Counted from the first letter of the stretch, positions 11,505 through 23,393 are shown. The stretch: DNA of 64,000 nucleotides from Stropharia rugosoannulata (GCA_028532985.1 JANCIK010000002.1:2046001-2110000); one strand, 5' to 3'. Notes: generated by a model not told the origin, from the sequence alone. A program made the numbers and translations.

Positions 11505-12134
11505 ATGCCACTCTTTAACGCTAACCCTATACGCTCCGCCGCAATCGGTCAGTTTGCATTCTCCATCTATAACCCCAATCTTATCTGATCCACTGGTTTG
11601 AAGCGGCCATCGTGGTCTGTGTCGCACATTTTGGGACCATGTTTTTGAGTTCTCTTCGTACGCACGACAGGATTTATATTACAGTCGTTCTTCTTGCCTA
11701 TTAACGCCTACGCAGATGCCTTTCAGCTGACCCAGACGTCAATAGCAGTCTTGGCGATGTCGGCACTTTTAGTTATGTGAGCTTCTGCACGTTTTCCTAC
11801 GTGAGCAGAGATTCAGTTTGCTGGACACAGGATTATGATGCACCACAAGGCGGAAGGCCGATTCATGGACCAAACACAGGAGGAAATGGCTGTTATCGGT
11901 ATATTTGCGCTACTGTGGGTCGGTGAGTGATACACGTGTATAATTCGTGCTCAGGACCGCTAAGTACGTCATACCATTGCAGTGTTGCTCGTGGCGTACA
12001 AGTCCTTGAGGGGAGGACAAAGAGAAAGCGGTTTGTCCGAGCTAGGGTCCGCGTCATCGACTCAGGAACGCTCCAATTGGGACGACATATGTTCCAAGGG
12101 ATACTGCATATACGAAGAGTACACATATTTCTAG
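11505..12134 (+). CDS. MARVEL-like protein C, apparently truncated
   Basis: The proposed start is ATG 11505 (MPLFNANPIRSAAI), spliced to AAIVVCVAHFGTMFLSSL (segment 1), then QTSIAVLAMSALL (segment 2), then a basic loop (RIMMHHKAEGRFMDQ), and EEMAVIGIFALLWVVLLVAY (segment 3). The polar tail carries two cysteines (ICSKGYCIY) and ends at the TAG at 12132-12134. Compared with genes A and B it lacks the fourth membrane segment and the Tyr/Pro-rich tail, and I find no continuation downstream. The intron before RIMM is uncertain: a 43 bp intron with a GTTATG donor fits the frame, while the better-looking GTGAGC donor does not. It could be a functional short paralogue or a decaying copy. Confidence 0.5.
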
Positions 12135-12650
12135 CCCACGAGATGATTGCCTTCAGTAAATATACATGTGTCCACAATCCTGTGCATAGTAAAGTTATAG
12201 CTGCTCTGAAGCAATCCTGCGGAGCACACGTTGATTTAGACGAGGTTCACATATAACCAGTGCAAAGCCAGTGGCAAGTTGCGAGAGTAAAAGTACACAG
12301 AGAAGTACTGGACAAGCCGGACATGAGGCCTTGAGGCGGGAATTATTTCGCGCTTTGGCAAGGGGCCCGTCCAACCCAGGATCATGCGCCAACGGTCAAG
12401 GTAAAAGCCAGAAGCGGCCGTTTCCTTTGGATAGTTGAAGAAGCCTTTGCGGCTGAAATGGATCATGTAATACGATTTCGGTCATCTCCGTGGTACTTAT
12501 AGTACTTGTCATTAAGCTACCAGGAACACGCTGACTCGACGACGACCTCCGCTGGCAGCACTACCTATCACCTTGCATAGCAGAGAATATCTATCTCGAA
12601 CTATTTTAACCCCGGAGAGTAGCAGCTAGTTGCTTTTCGACATAGTTATG
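12135..12650. other. Intergenic, no gene seen
   Basis: About 500 bp between MARVEL-like gene C and the E2 enzyme gene. Minus-strand ORFs here have no recognisable domain. The right end should carry the E2 promoter. Confidence 0.4.
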
Positions 12651-13539
12651 ATGAGTTTGCTTTCGTCTCGTGTGGTCGCACCTGTCTCATTGCCTCTCTT
12701 ATCTCTACGCCAATCCCAGCAAGCGACGCATTGAAACCGATGTTATGAAGATGTATTATATCGCTCTATGGTCGTACTGGAAGCATATACTCATGTATCT
12801 ACCGATAGGTTGATGTCAGATTACGAGGTGTCCCTCGTCAACGATAATATGCAAGAATTCTATGTCCGTTTCTATGGTCCTGCAGAAAGTAGGTCTCGTG
12901 CATAATGTGGATTGGTGTATCATGAATATGCTAAGAATTTCACCGCTTATAGCACCTTTCCAAGGCGGTGTATGGAAGATTCACGTTGAGCTTCCCGACC
13001 AGTACCCATTTAAATCGCCTAGCATTGGGTTTATGAACAAGATCTTCCATCCTAACATTGACGAACTGTAAGTTCTTTGCATTGTACACAAATTTTGCTC
13101 GCAATGGGTGACAATCGCATTTTAGCAGTGGTTCCGTCTGTCTGGATGTTATTAACCAGACATGGTCACCGATGTTCGGTGAGTCCTGCGACCTTCTTCA
13201 ATCTGGCAGGTGACTTTCTGCAGTTCATTGACTCCTAAATTGCAGATATGATCAACATTTTTGAAGTCTTCCTCCCTCAGCTCCTCCGCTATCCAAACCC
13301 CAACGATCCCTTGAACGGAGAGGCGGCCGCCCTGCTGATGCGTCACCCAAAGGAATACGAAGCCAAAGTGAAAGGTAAACGGAGCTGCGCAATCTCAAAG
13401 GCAATACACTAACCTACTCAACAGAGTATGTCAGTAGATTTGCTACTAAGGAGGCAGCAGATGCCGCAACGGACAACGGCGAGAAGGACGATGAAGACGA
13501 GGAGATGAGCGACATTGGTAGCATTAGCGATGGCGAGTG
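12651..13539 (+). CDS. UBC8: Ubiquitin-conjugating enzyme E2, UBC8/UBE2H class
   Basis: E2 enzyme that takes ubiquitin from E1 onto a catalytic cysteine. Yeast Ubc8 works with the GID/CTLH ligase that degrades gluconeogenic enzymes. The family core is clear: [11 protein letters not shown] at the N-terminus, [44 protein letters not shown], then [15 protein letters not shown], with the active-site Cys in SVCLD. The [18 protein letters not shown] helix region and an acidic Asp/Glu-rich tail are also typical. Introns interrupt between GPAE and TPF, at IDEL and after PMF, all in frame. The first exon is uncertain: joining ATG 12651 to the KRRIE exon needs a weak GTCTCG donor. The gene is convergent with the THOC5-like gene. 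Confidence 0.9.
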
Positions 13540-13815
13540 AGCGTAAGACGTCGTGCAACCTTTCACTCTCTTCATACATTGCTGGACACTGATACCCTTG
13601 TACACTTGTTATTTTCCCTGCCTGTATTTTCCCTTGTACTTGATCACCAGTCCTTTACACCATGTTAATTCTAGCCTCTAAACCTTTTTTATTTCCTTGG
13701 GAGTTTTTGTCATTACAAATTTGTACAGTACTTATTGAGCCAGAACACGGCAACATGAAATCTAGTAATACAAGTGCACCAGCGGAATTGTCCAAATGGA
13801 AAACTTATATATAAG

Positions 13816-14625
13816 TTAAACAGTTGATTCGGGACTCGGATTGGGTATTGGTTGCACAAGCTCGTCTACTTTCTTTTGAATTTCGCAAGCGGTCTTAAGG
13901 AAGAAGGAAGTTTTAGCATGCGGTGAAAGCGGAGAAAAGTCGGGGGCGTCACCTTCATAAGTAGGTCAATTTGTGTCTTAACATTGTCCAATGTGATAGA
14001 CTTGGATTTGCTCTCTTTAAGAAGCTCCTCCTTCTGTGCAAGAAGCTCTTTCTTTTTCAAATCAAGCCTAGAATCCGGTGATTGGCTGTGCACGCGGAAG
14101 TGGCTGCAGGTGGCTTACCGTTGGCGTTCCGCAAGCTCAAAGCTTAGACGGTTGAGCATTAGTTGATGCTCGTCAGACAAGACATCCTCGCCTCGAGCCT
14201 CTTCAGGTGCCATTTGTTTAAACTCTTCTAGGCTATACAGGGGGATGTCCTGGTATATTGACCTGCGGAGACGATTAGCACAACGGTCAAAGCCACCCAA
14301 CGTAGACCGGCACGCACGCGAATTGGCGACACTTTTCGATCTCGCGTTCGAGATGGCGTTTTTCATACAGCAGGTTCTGGAGGTTGAGGTGCGCCTGGTC
14401 CATGTCCTGCCGCGCAGCGGCTGTCTCTTCCTTCCTGAGGCGGGTCGCGGTGTTCGCGGCGCGGTAGAGAGATTTTAGGCGCCCAATGAGGGCCATAGCA
14501 CGGATGTGCATTGCGGCGGTATCCTGCTTGAGATAAGCCGGGGCGACGAGGTCGCGCAGCTTGTCGAGGACATCGTCAGGGTTGGGTGGGAGCGTCGGGT
14601 CGTAGACGGGGTCGTGTGTGGGCAT
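13816..14625 (-). CDS. THOC5: THO complex subunit 5-like protein
   Basis: Subunit of the THO/TREX complex, which couples nuclear transcription to mRNA processing and export. The start is ATG 14625 (MPTHDPVYDP). The middle has the family signature LNLQNLLYEKRHLEREIEKC, followed in the next exon by DIPLYSLEEFKQMAPEEA and later LNRLSFELAERQRLDLKKK, corresponding to the conserved coiled-coil N-terminal part of THOC5. The coiled coil continues through KEELLKES and TLDNVKTQIDLLMK. The last small exon gives TACEIQKKVDELVQ and stops at the TAA at 13816-13818. The product is about 200 residues, much shorter than animal THOC5 and consistent with a fungal form that keeps only the coiled-coil part. It diverges from the glucose-6-phosphate dehydrogenase gene. 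Confidence 0.85.
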
Positions 14626-14903
14626 GGCTGGGAGGCGGGGGATGACCCGGTTCGGGGCGGTGTCACCAGCGGTGCCCCCGGCGTGGGTAAAGAGAGCCGG
14701 CGGGGGGCGGGCCGAGGACAGGGTGATGATAAGATTCGTTCATGGTGCTGACTACACCTCTGCTGGCTTATCCACGACATCATCACCACCGCCAGAATCC
14801 TCTCCTTGTTTAGCCGGTATGTGGATATTCTCATATCTTCCCCATCGGTCACTCAACCTCTCTCTTTCTTTCTCCCCACCACCATCCATCTCCCCCTGCA
14901 GCC
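14626..14903. promoter_or_regulatory. Bidirectional promoter, THOC5-like / ZWF1
   Basis: 278 bp between two divergent start codons. Just before the ZWF1 ATG lies a long pyrimidine tract (about 14,860-14,900) ending ccccctgcag two bases from the ATG. It resembles a branch/acceptor region, so a 5' UTR intron ending at 14,900 is possible. CT-rich leaders are also common in highly expressed fungal genes. Confidence 0.4.
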
Positions 14904-16876
14904 ATGTCTCGTCAACGCTCAATGTCGGGTACCATCCCCTCGATGGAGACTACCCACGACAACCTCAAGGACAACACCATCATCATTGGTACGCCCGTCT
15001 TTGTTATCTCCCCCTTGACGCGCGTTCATCTTCCATCCAGTGCTGGGCGCATCCGGTGACCTTGCTAAGAAAAAGGTGATTGCCTTACGCTTGTCGATCG
15101 CCGTGTAAGCACTATCTGACACTCACTCTAATCGGTGCGAAGACCTTCCCCGCGCTCTTTGCACTTTTCCGCCAGGGATTCCTCCCCCGCGATTGCAAAA
15201 TTGTTGGCTATGCGAGAACTAAGATGGAGCACAACGACTTCGAGAAGCGCGCGACGTCGTACATCAAAGGCGTCGAGGAGAACAAGGATATTGCCAACGC
15301 TGTTGAGTCCTTTAAGCAGACGCTCAGCTACGTCTCTGGCTCGTACGAGGATGGCGCCGCGTTCGATGAGCTGACGAAGCACCTCGATGGCATTGAAGCG
15401 GCATACCAGTCCAAGGAGCGTAACCGCATCTTCTACCTCGCCCTTCCACCCAGTGTCTTCATCCCTGTTTCCAAGAACCTAAAGGAGCACTGCTACAACC
15501 CGAAAGGTGGGGTTAATCGCATCATTATTGAGAAGCCTTTCGGCAAGGATCTTGAATCTGCGCGCGAGCTGCTGAGCACCGTCAAGCAATACTGGTCCGA
15601 GGACGAGACTTTCCGTATTGATCATTATCTCGGGAAGGAGATGGTGAAGAACCTGCTTGTCCTCCGTTTTGCGAACATCGCTCTCGGCGCGGCATGGGAC
15701 AAGAACTCGATCAGCAATGTCCAAATCACCTTCAAGGAGCCATTTGGTACCGAGGGCCGAGGAGGCTATTTCGACGAATTCGGCATCATCCGAGATGTGC
15801 TACAGAACCGTGAGTGCAGCGCTTTTGTTATATGAGACTAAAAGAATTCTGAGTGGTATACGCGGGATGAACCTGCAGACTTACTCCAAGTGCTCAGTAT
15901 ATTGACGATGGAGCGCCCAGTCTCTTTCTCTGCTGAAGATATCCGTGATGAAAAGGTTTGATGCGAGATACTCGCTTACTGTTATTATTGGAATATCTCA
16001 TCGACGCGATACTTTATTTAGGTGAAGGTCCTGCGATGCATCCCACCGATTGAGAGAAGCGACACTCTTCTTGGGCAGTATGTCGCAGCTAATGGCAAGC
16101 CTGGATACTTGGACGACGACACTGTGCCCCCCCAGTCGGTCTGCCCAACCTTTGCGGCGACAACGCTATGGATTCATAACCCCAGATGGGAAGGGGTCCC
16201 ATTTATCCTGAAGGCCGGAAAAGGTGATTACCAACGCCGCGTATATCCGATGACGTGATAGTTAACGCAATTGTCAGCGTTGAACGAGAGCAAAGTGGAA
16301 GTGCGCATTCAGTTTAAGGACGTCACACAGGGTATTTTCAAAGATATAGCTCGCAATGAGCTTGTCATCCGCATCCAGCCCAACGAGGCAGTCTACCTGA
16401 AGCTGAACTCGAAGACACCCGGCCTGCACACACGCGCGATACCCACTGAGATGGACCTGACATACAAGCGACGCTTCCTGGATCCACAGATCCCTGAGGC
16501 GTACGAGGCGCTCATCCTCGATGCGCTTCGCGGAGACCACTCGAACTTTGTGCGTCACGATGAGTTAGAGGTCGCATGGAAGGTGGGTTACTGTTCTTAC
16601 GGAGTCAGTCAGTATGCGCATTAATGTGTTTGCTTTGGGCTGCAGATCTTCACTCCTATCCTCCACTGGATTGATGGACAGAGTGGACCTCAGCCTCGCC
16701 CTGTGTCCTATCCTTATGGATCACGCGGACCTAAAGAACTGGAAGAATTTATTGGGAAATACGGATACAAACGAAATGCGGATGCTTAGTACGTCAAGCC
16801 ACTACTAATTCGAATAACTTACTGACGCGATTTATGGTATAGCTTCTGGCCTGTTACTAACATGGCTGCTCTGTGA
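14904..16876 (+). CDS. ZWF1: Glucose-6-phosphate 1-dehydrogenase
   Basis: Cytosolic enzyme that oxidises glucose-6-phosphate to 6-phosphogluconolactone with NADP+, the first step of the oxidative pentose phosphate pathway. The start is ATG 14904. The nucleotide-binding motif GASGDLAKKK is at residues 31-40 and is split by the first two introns. The catalytic signature RIDHYLGKEMVKN is near residues 198-210, preceded by the substrate-binding IIEKPFGKD. C-terminal domain motifs include PFILKAGKAL across an intron, GLHTRAIPTEMDLTY, YEALILDALRGDH and ILHWIDGQSG. The protein ends at NMAAL* (TGA 16874-16876) and has about the usual family length. All junctions keep the frame, so it is intact. Confidence 0.97.
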
Positions 16877-17146
16877 ATCGGTAACTATGCTGTGTACTAG
16901 TACTGCAATTAGAAATTATTTGAAGCGATAATGTAGTTTAATGGCGATAGGAGGTAAACATAGGGTTCTGATCATCAGGCATCGGTGAGTTAGTACTATG
17001 GTGTATACAGGAAATTGTACATGGTTTGATACAGGTATTGTAACAGCGAGGAAGAGCATGTAGATAACACTGACAGGCGGAAGTGAGAATTATGGCGCGT
17101 ATACAGACTCGCCTTGGGGAGAATTAGTATGTCTGGGGGGAGACGT

Positions 17147-17593
17147 TCAGGAAACAGATATACCGTGATAAGTGCGTTCGTTGGGGTCCAGTATATTCTT
17201 GAGTCTGGAGCCGAGATCGCGAATGTTAGCCTTGCAGTGGTGGAGACCGCGCCAGTTGCCGGCGGCGGTCCAGCACTCGGAGCAGGCGCGCGAGGCCGCA
17301 TTGACGGTGTCGAGCTCAAGTTCGTCGCGATGATGGAGGACAACAACGAGGTCGACGAGGCGTGCAAATCCCGTAAACCAGGTTGCGATGCCGTGCTCTG
17401 GGTTTATGGTTGTGTCTGTGATGAGGAAGGAGGGAGCAAGGTTGATGCACCTGCGGAGGACATCCTGGCTGATCTTGTCCGGATTGTCGCGGCGGTCGCG
17501 AGCCAGGATCGCGGTGACGAAGGCGCCAAAGTCTGTGGTTATCTTGGGGACAGAGTCGAGCGCTGTGGGACGGGAGTCGATGTCGGAGGCCAT
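17147..17593 (-). CDS. Small alpha-helical protein, possibly conserved (hypothetical)
   Basis: A single uninterrupted exon of about 148 codons from ATG 17593 (MASDIDSRPTALDSVPKI) to the TGA at 17147. An alternative splice (donor at HGISV, acceptor before 17,130) would extend the C-terminus by some 45 residues to a stop near 16,996. The sequence is non-repetitive and looks like a folded helical domain: ISQDVLRRCINLAPSFLI, ATWFTGFARLVDLVVVLHH, ASRACSECWTAAGNWRG, RLKNILDPNERTYHG. I recognise no domain and no signal peptide. It is divergent from the CCDC47-like gene across 96 bp and convergent with ZWF1. Its ordinary composition and lack of introns support a real gene. Confidence 0.65.
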   Translation of the reverse strand: MASDIDSRPTALDSVPKITTDFGAFVTAILARDRRDNPDKISQDVLRRCINLAPSFLITDTTINPEHGIATWFTGFARLVDLVVVLHHRDELELDTVNAASRACSECWTAAGNWRGLHHCKANIRDLGSRLKNILDPNERTYHGISVS

Positions 17594-17689
17594 GATGGTA
17601 GGCGGTGTGAATGGGGAATTTATGTCGGCGGCAAATGCCGGAAGAAATACTAACCAATCTGGGCCGCGAGAGAGCGCCCCGCAGAGAAC

Positions 17690-19165
17690 ATGTCGTTCAT
17701 TAACGAGCTTGTTGCTGGAATCACGCCGCCGCCCATCGTCACCCCCGACGAGTACGAGGGTTGGCAGCTCAAGTGGAAGATCCTTGTCTTCCGCCCAGCA
17801 CGTATGTCGCCCTGTCCTCCTTGTCACCGCACGGACTCACTCTCCGCCAGTGCTCACCACTGAGGCCTACCTCCTCGCTGTCGTCCTCGTCTACGTTGCC
17901 TTCTGGTATTGGGGCTCCTCCAAGAACGCCAACACAGCGAAGAAATGGTGCGTTCCAGACGCGTCGTGCGCGTCTCACTTGCTCACACCCCCTGCACAGG
18001 CTCGCCACATATCAGCCCCTCTACCAGCAGCAGTTCTCCACCCCCGCTGCCAAGGGTGGGCTCGTGCAGGACGGCTATTCGGACGCGTTTATATTTTCCA
18101 CCGGCCGCCGCAACGTCTCCTCCCTCCACACCATCTTTACCCTCCGGCCACGTCATGATTTTGCCCAGTGGGCCTTTCAAACAGGTCGCACCCTCATCGA
18201 CCTGCAGTACCGCCCTACCGACGACATTCAGCTCGACTTCAAGCTCGCACCGAGTGCGCTTCACGAGACCTTCGTCTGGGCCATCGTCGCCAAAGATGAG
18301 CTACTGTCCGTCACCGATAACCGCTGGGACCTCGTGCGTCGCCCACCCCTGTCTGGCACAAGGCCATTCTAACACCTTTACAGACCTTCCCGAGGACCAC
18401 TGAGAACCCCGCGCTGCCTTCTACTCTAGTCGTCATGTCAGGTGCGCACAGCTAACATTAGGGTATAGGACTCTTACTGATCACCGGTATGCAGAGTTTG
18501 CGGATGTTACCGACAACTTACTGAAACCCCTTGGTGGCGTGTCCCTCACGAGCATCCTCTCTGACCCAAAAATCCAGCCCTACTTCCGGTCTCTCTCAGT
18601 AAGATGCTTTATTAAATCAAAATCTAGATCTCTACTAAAGTATTATTCTCTAGATCACCGACCAGCCCCGCGAGCGCCCAACAACACCGCTCGCACCTGA
18701 GGAGCGCGAAAAGCATGTTATTTTAAGCCTCCATGCTCCCCCGCCCATTCATATGGCTGATCTCACCCCGCTCCTCAACGCCATCTTCCAGCTCATTGAC
18801 AACCTTGGCAAAATTAGCTTGCGTCCGGAGACCAAGACTAAGCTCAGAAAGGGTCGCGAGGAGGTCGACAAGAACATCAAGGCAGAGGCTGAAAAGGAGC
18901 AGAAGGAGGAGGTACGAATATTTGCTTGTCACGCTGGGACTCTCATAATCTTTGATATTTTTGTATTACAGGCACTCGACGCCAAGGCCGCAGCCAAGCG
19001 TAAGGCAGAGGAGGAGCGTATCTCCAAACTCAGCGCTGCTGACCAGAAGAAGGTTAGTTTACATCAAAAATGTCCGCCTGATGTCTATTAACTTGTTCAT
19101 AGGAGATCGAAAAGGAGCGCAAGCGCGCCATGCGCAAACAACAGGGCAAGGTTGTGCGCAAATAG
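17690..19165 (+). CDS. CCDC47-like ER membrane protein (DUF1682)
   Basis: Homologue of CCDC47, an ER membrane protein that in animals joins the ribosome-associated PAT/multipass translocon to help fold multi-pass proteins; yeast-type function is less clear. The start is ATG 17690 (MSFINELVAGITPPP). One membrane segment, TTEAYLLAVVLVYVAFWYWG, is followed by the cytosolic DUF1682 region with DGYSDAFIFSTGRRNVSSLH, HDFAQWAFQTGRTLIDLQY and a conserved WAIVAKDEL block. The C-terminus is a strongly charged coiled coil (KAEAEKEQKEE; AAAKRKAEEERISKLSAAD) ending in basic KRAMRKQQGKVVRK, which is the ribosome-contact region in the family. Six or so short introns all keep the frame. Confidence 0.88.
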
Positions 19166-19319
19166 ACTCTGCGATTACGTATACGAAAATCTACCGTAAT
19201 ATTATTTATTGAGATACATGTTATCGATGTGTTCACAAGTGCTGCTGCTATTCGACGTGCTCTGGACGTGATTTATGCGTCTGCTAATCTCATATACATT
19301 TACGTGACGGTTCATTCAT

Positions 19320-22300
19320 TCAATGTGATGCAGGGCGAGGTATGGCGTCGGGACTCGGCTCTGCGCTGGGCACAGGCGGGCTCTGCGGCTCAGGCGACTT
19401 GACGTCTTTCTCATCGGCTGCAGGCGCGGGTGTTGACCCAGTAGCCGCGCTCCACCGCGCGCCCCAACTTGTGAAAACCCTCAGCAGCCACATAGGCTTG
19501 ATTCCTGGGTGCGCAACGACATCGCCTTCATCCTCTGCTGGCGCTGGCCCTCCCTCTGTCGTCGTCTGCATCGGAGTCACGGGGCTGTCGAGGAACGCGC
19601 CGAGCAGCTCCAGCGCACGCTCTTCCTCCGCTTCCTCCTCCGTGCGCCCGAGGTGGTCGACAAGCTGCGCCTCCCCGTCAAGCGTGCGCTGCAGCCGGTT
19701 AAACGCGCCGTGCGCACCGTGCATGCCGGGAGGCAGGCGGCGTCGCCCCCCGACGCCAAGCACGCGCGCCCGCATCTCGAGCACGGTACGTCGCGCAGGG
19801 CGAGCGGCTGCCCAGAGATCGTCTACACGGAATTGCTCCGACTCGTAGCGCATCGTGTGCGTCGCCTGCGCGAGCTTGTCTGCGGTCGCTTGCGCCCCGT
19901 CGAGCTCGCCTAGGACGCAGGCGCGCGCCTCGATCTCGCGCAAAGCCGCGGCATGCGCTTCGTGGTGCGTGCGCAGGTTCTGGCTTGTCTGCGCGAGCGA
20001 GTCGCTGAACCGCTGATGAGAATGTGTCAGTGCGCGTGGCGCGAGATGCGGGAAGGAGGGGGCGTACCCGGATACATTCGACGACATTGTGCAGGTGCTC
20101 CTCACGCCGGAGCATGATGAGCAGCTCACCGCAGAGCTCGACGTCGATGGCCATGCGCTCTGGAGAGAGTACCTCCATCCCGCGGAACGTGTCCAAATCG
20201 TGAAAGCTGCGCCGTCTGTACAGCCAATGCGTTAACGACCTATCAAATGCCAACATCGAAGGAATACTACAGACCTGCGCATATCGAAGCCCGTAAGGCG
20301 GCGCCCGCCCGTGCCCTCGTCATCAGAGAGGTAACCATTAGCCTCGCCCATCGTATCCTCCTCCTCCTCCTCCCCTTCGTTCCCCTCTTCCTCCTCCTCG
20401 CTCTCCAACACCTCTTCGCCGCGCACGCCCGCGCCGTCGACGACGCTCAAGAGACTGTGGAAGCGCGCCTTCTCGCGGCGCTTGCCAGGTATCGCACCAT
20501 GACCGACCGCGCCCCGGCTCACGTCGCTCTCGCCATCGTCGTCCGACGCGATCGAGCGCGGGCCGCTCCGCCCGCCGTCCTCGTCATCCTCGTCGAGGAG
20601 GCGCGGCGGCCGCGTACGTCCGGCCCAGCTGGCGATGCGCGCGGAGGGCGGCGTGGGCAGCGTGTGCGAACGCTTCGCCTGCCGTGCATGTCGCTCGCGT
20701 TCGCGCTCGAAGGCGGCCAGGGCGGCGCTAGAGCCAGAGAGCGACGCGGAGACGTTGAAGGGGTTTGGTCGGTCGTCGCCTACGTGTGAGCAAGTGTCTA
20801 GTGAATGTCAACATATATAGGAAAAGTGAGACGACGCACTCAGAGGGGATACCTGTCCGCTGCTCAGCAGATCGTCGTCCTCCAGCTCGCGATCCTGGTC
20901 GCTGCTTGCGGCACACGTTAGATGGATACTACTCTCTTGAACGGCGACCTACATTGGATATAAAGACGGCAGGGTAGGCGACTGGGCGCGCGAGGCTGCT
21001 GAGACGCGGCGGATCATCGCCCTGGGGCTGCCAGAAATTTGGAGCTTGCCTGGTTGGGGATGACTGTGCGAGGGCTCCAGCTGCGTTGAATGCTGTGACG
21101 AGGTGCTTCCAGAAAGCGTCTTCACTAGGAGCGCGTCAGGGTCCTTCTCTTTCTCTTTTTCCTTCGTCCGGCGGAAGTTTGGCGGCGGAGACGCGCCGCC
21201 CATGTCCACGCTATGATATTTCTTCCTTGACAACCTAGACCGTATATCGGTCAGCGATGGCGCTTTACGGACTACATATAGACCTACCCGCCTGCCCAGT
21301 TCCCTAGCTTCCCGCGCACACGGCCACCCCACATCTGGCCGAACGCGCCCGCAGGGCCATACCACCCCGTCGCCGTCGACGGTCCGCCCATAGGCCACGC
21401 AGCCGAGCCTAGAGCATCACTCTCCTCCTCGGTCGAGCGGCCGTCGTACGACCGCGCATTCGACTCCTCCCCGTCGCTTGCGAGGAGCGCTGCGCCGTGG
21501 TGCTGCTGGTGCTGGCGCCACTCGCGCTGCAGCGCCCGGCGCTCGCGCATCGCGCCTGTCGCGTCCTGAACGAATGCAGCCTCGTCGCGCATACGCACGA
21601 GCTCACCGATACGGCCGGCCCAGAGCGCGCGCACGCTCGCGCCGACTACGGCGTCCTCGGAGAGCCCGGGCCCGCCGCCGTACTCGATCTCACGGCTCAT
21701 ACGTTTACTGCGCCCGGGCAGGCGCGCAGTCCCCGCGACGAGAGGCACGAACGCGGCGAGGTCCGTCGTGGGTGTGTATATCGCACCTGGGTAGCCCACA
21801 GGCGTGTCGGCTGTGTAGCCAACGCCAACATTGGCAAGTGCGGCGCTGCCGCCACGCAGGCCGCTTGCCAGCCCGCTGAGAAGCTGACTTTTGCTGCTCG
21901 TGCTGGACAGCGGGGCAGATGACTGGCCTTGGGGCTCCTCACCCCCGCTGAGAGAGAGGGAGAGGGAGAGCGCATGCATGCGCGGGTACTCACGGTCTGG
22001 TGTCTCACCGCCGCCATCTGAGTCGGGAGCTGCGGGGCGCTTGCCCTTGAGGACATGGCGGACCTTGCGCGCCTCTGTGCGGATGCGCTGGTCGTACTGC
22101 GCTGCAATGGACTCGACAATTTCGCGGGTAAGGATGGCGCCTATGGGGAGTGTTCCTGCGGCTGCGGCACTGGCGGCGGCTGCAGAAAGGACATTGTTGG
22201 GTGGGGGTGCTGGGGGGATGAGGGGGGTGGAGTTCTGGGACGCGGCGTGAGACTGTTGGGCTGGAGGACTGGAGGAAATGGCTGGGGGCGCGGTGGACTG

Positions 22301-23393
22301 GAGATAGCTTGTGAGGCCGATAGCGAAGGCGTGGGGGTATAGGAACGGATCGCGAGGGATTACCTGGGGTATAATTAGCACTCGCAGGGGGCGTGACGCG
22401 CGATCAGACATACGAAGGAATAGCCGAGGTAGGTAAGCCTGTTGCGGGTGGCAAGGACAAGACTTAGGAGGGCAGCGACGAGGGAGGGGTCAACGACGTG
22501 GTCTGTGCGCTGTATGTATGCGAGTTAGCAAAGCTGGCAGCAGGATGAATGGGACAGACCTGGAGGCCGAGGCAGGGGGCGCCTATGCGGACGAACCAGA
22601 GCTTGACTGCGCGAATGGTCTTGTCGCACAGCAGCCCGTCATAGAGGACATTTGGGGGCACGGACGAGCTCTCTGTAGGGAAAAGGCCGAAGATGGCGAG
22701 GCCGGCCTGTATGAGTTTGACGAGCTCGAGGACGGTGGCAATGAAAGTGGGGCGGTCCTTGGTCCTGCCAAGGGAGACATCCTTGCGGGCGGGGAGGGAG
22801 GAGGTGCTGAGGGTGTTGCGGTGCTTGCGGTGGTGCTTGGGGCTGGCGAGGGGGAGGTACTCGGAGGAGGCGGGGTGGGGGGCGAGGGTGCTCTCTGGGA
22901 GGCGGAACATGGAGATGAAGCGGTCCTTGGTGGTCTCGGAGGGCTCCTCGAGAGTGAGGGCGCTGCGGACGGAGCAGCCCATGCGGATGAGGTTGATGTT
23001 GGCGAAGAGAGCGTCCTGGACGGCGAGGTAGTGGCCACCGGGAATGGGGACGATGGTGTAGTCTGAACGGAAGCGGGCGAGGGAGGTGATCAGCATGGTG
23101 CCGTCTGCGGTGAGCTTTGGGCGGGCGCCATAGGAGCGGTAGAGGCGGACGGCGGCCTCGTAGGCGTCGTTGTCTTCGGGGAGGAAGGGCTGGAGGAGGA
23201 CATTGTGTGCGAGATCTGCGGTGTGGACGACGAGTGTGGGGGGCCTGTCGCGTGCTGCGATGTAGGGCTCGACGGCGTAGAGCTGGTAGCCTGGGACGCG
23301 GAGAGGGGCGGGGAGGGGGCGACAGCGATGCGGGGGCGGGGCGTTCCAGGCGGGGAGGAGGAGGATGCCGTTGTGCAAGTGGGCCATGGGCAT
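19320..23393 (-). CDS. STB6/STB2-like protein
   Basis: Large fungal protein resembling yeast Stb6/Stb2, found as binders of the Sin3 co-repressor. The proposed start is ATG 23393 (MPMAHLHNG). The N-terminal domain, including PGYQLYAVEPYIAARDRPP, an LARFRSDYTIVPIPGGHY block and DRFISMFRLPES, matches the STB6-like N-terminal region. An intron-split segment follows (LSLVLATRNRLTYLGYSF, VIPRDPFLYPHAFAIGL). The middle is long, disordered and Ser/Pro/Arg-rich with an acidic stretch (EEEEEGNEGEEEEEDTMG). Near the C-terminus, a coiled coil (SDSLAQTSQNLRTHHEAHA) leads to a Pro-rich tail ending RPASH*. Coding GC is very high, producing long shadow ORFs on the other strand. The internal splice model in the disordered middle is only approximate. 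Confidence 0.75.

Noticed and set aside
17388..18158. 256-codon plus ORF over the small orphan and CCDC47-like gene
   Set aside because: It runs antisense to one well-formed gene and out of frame with the DUF1682 exons.
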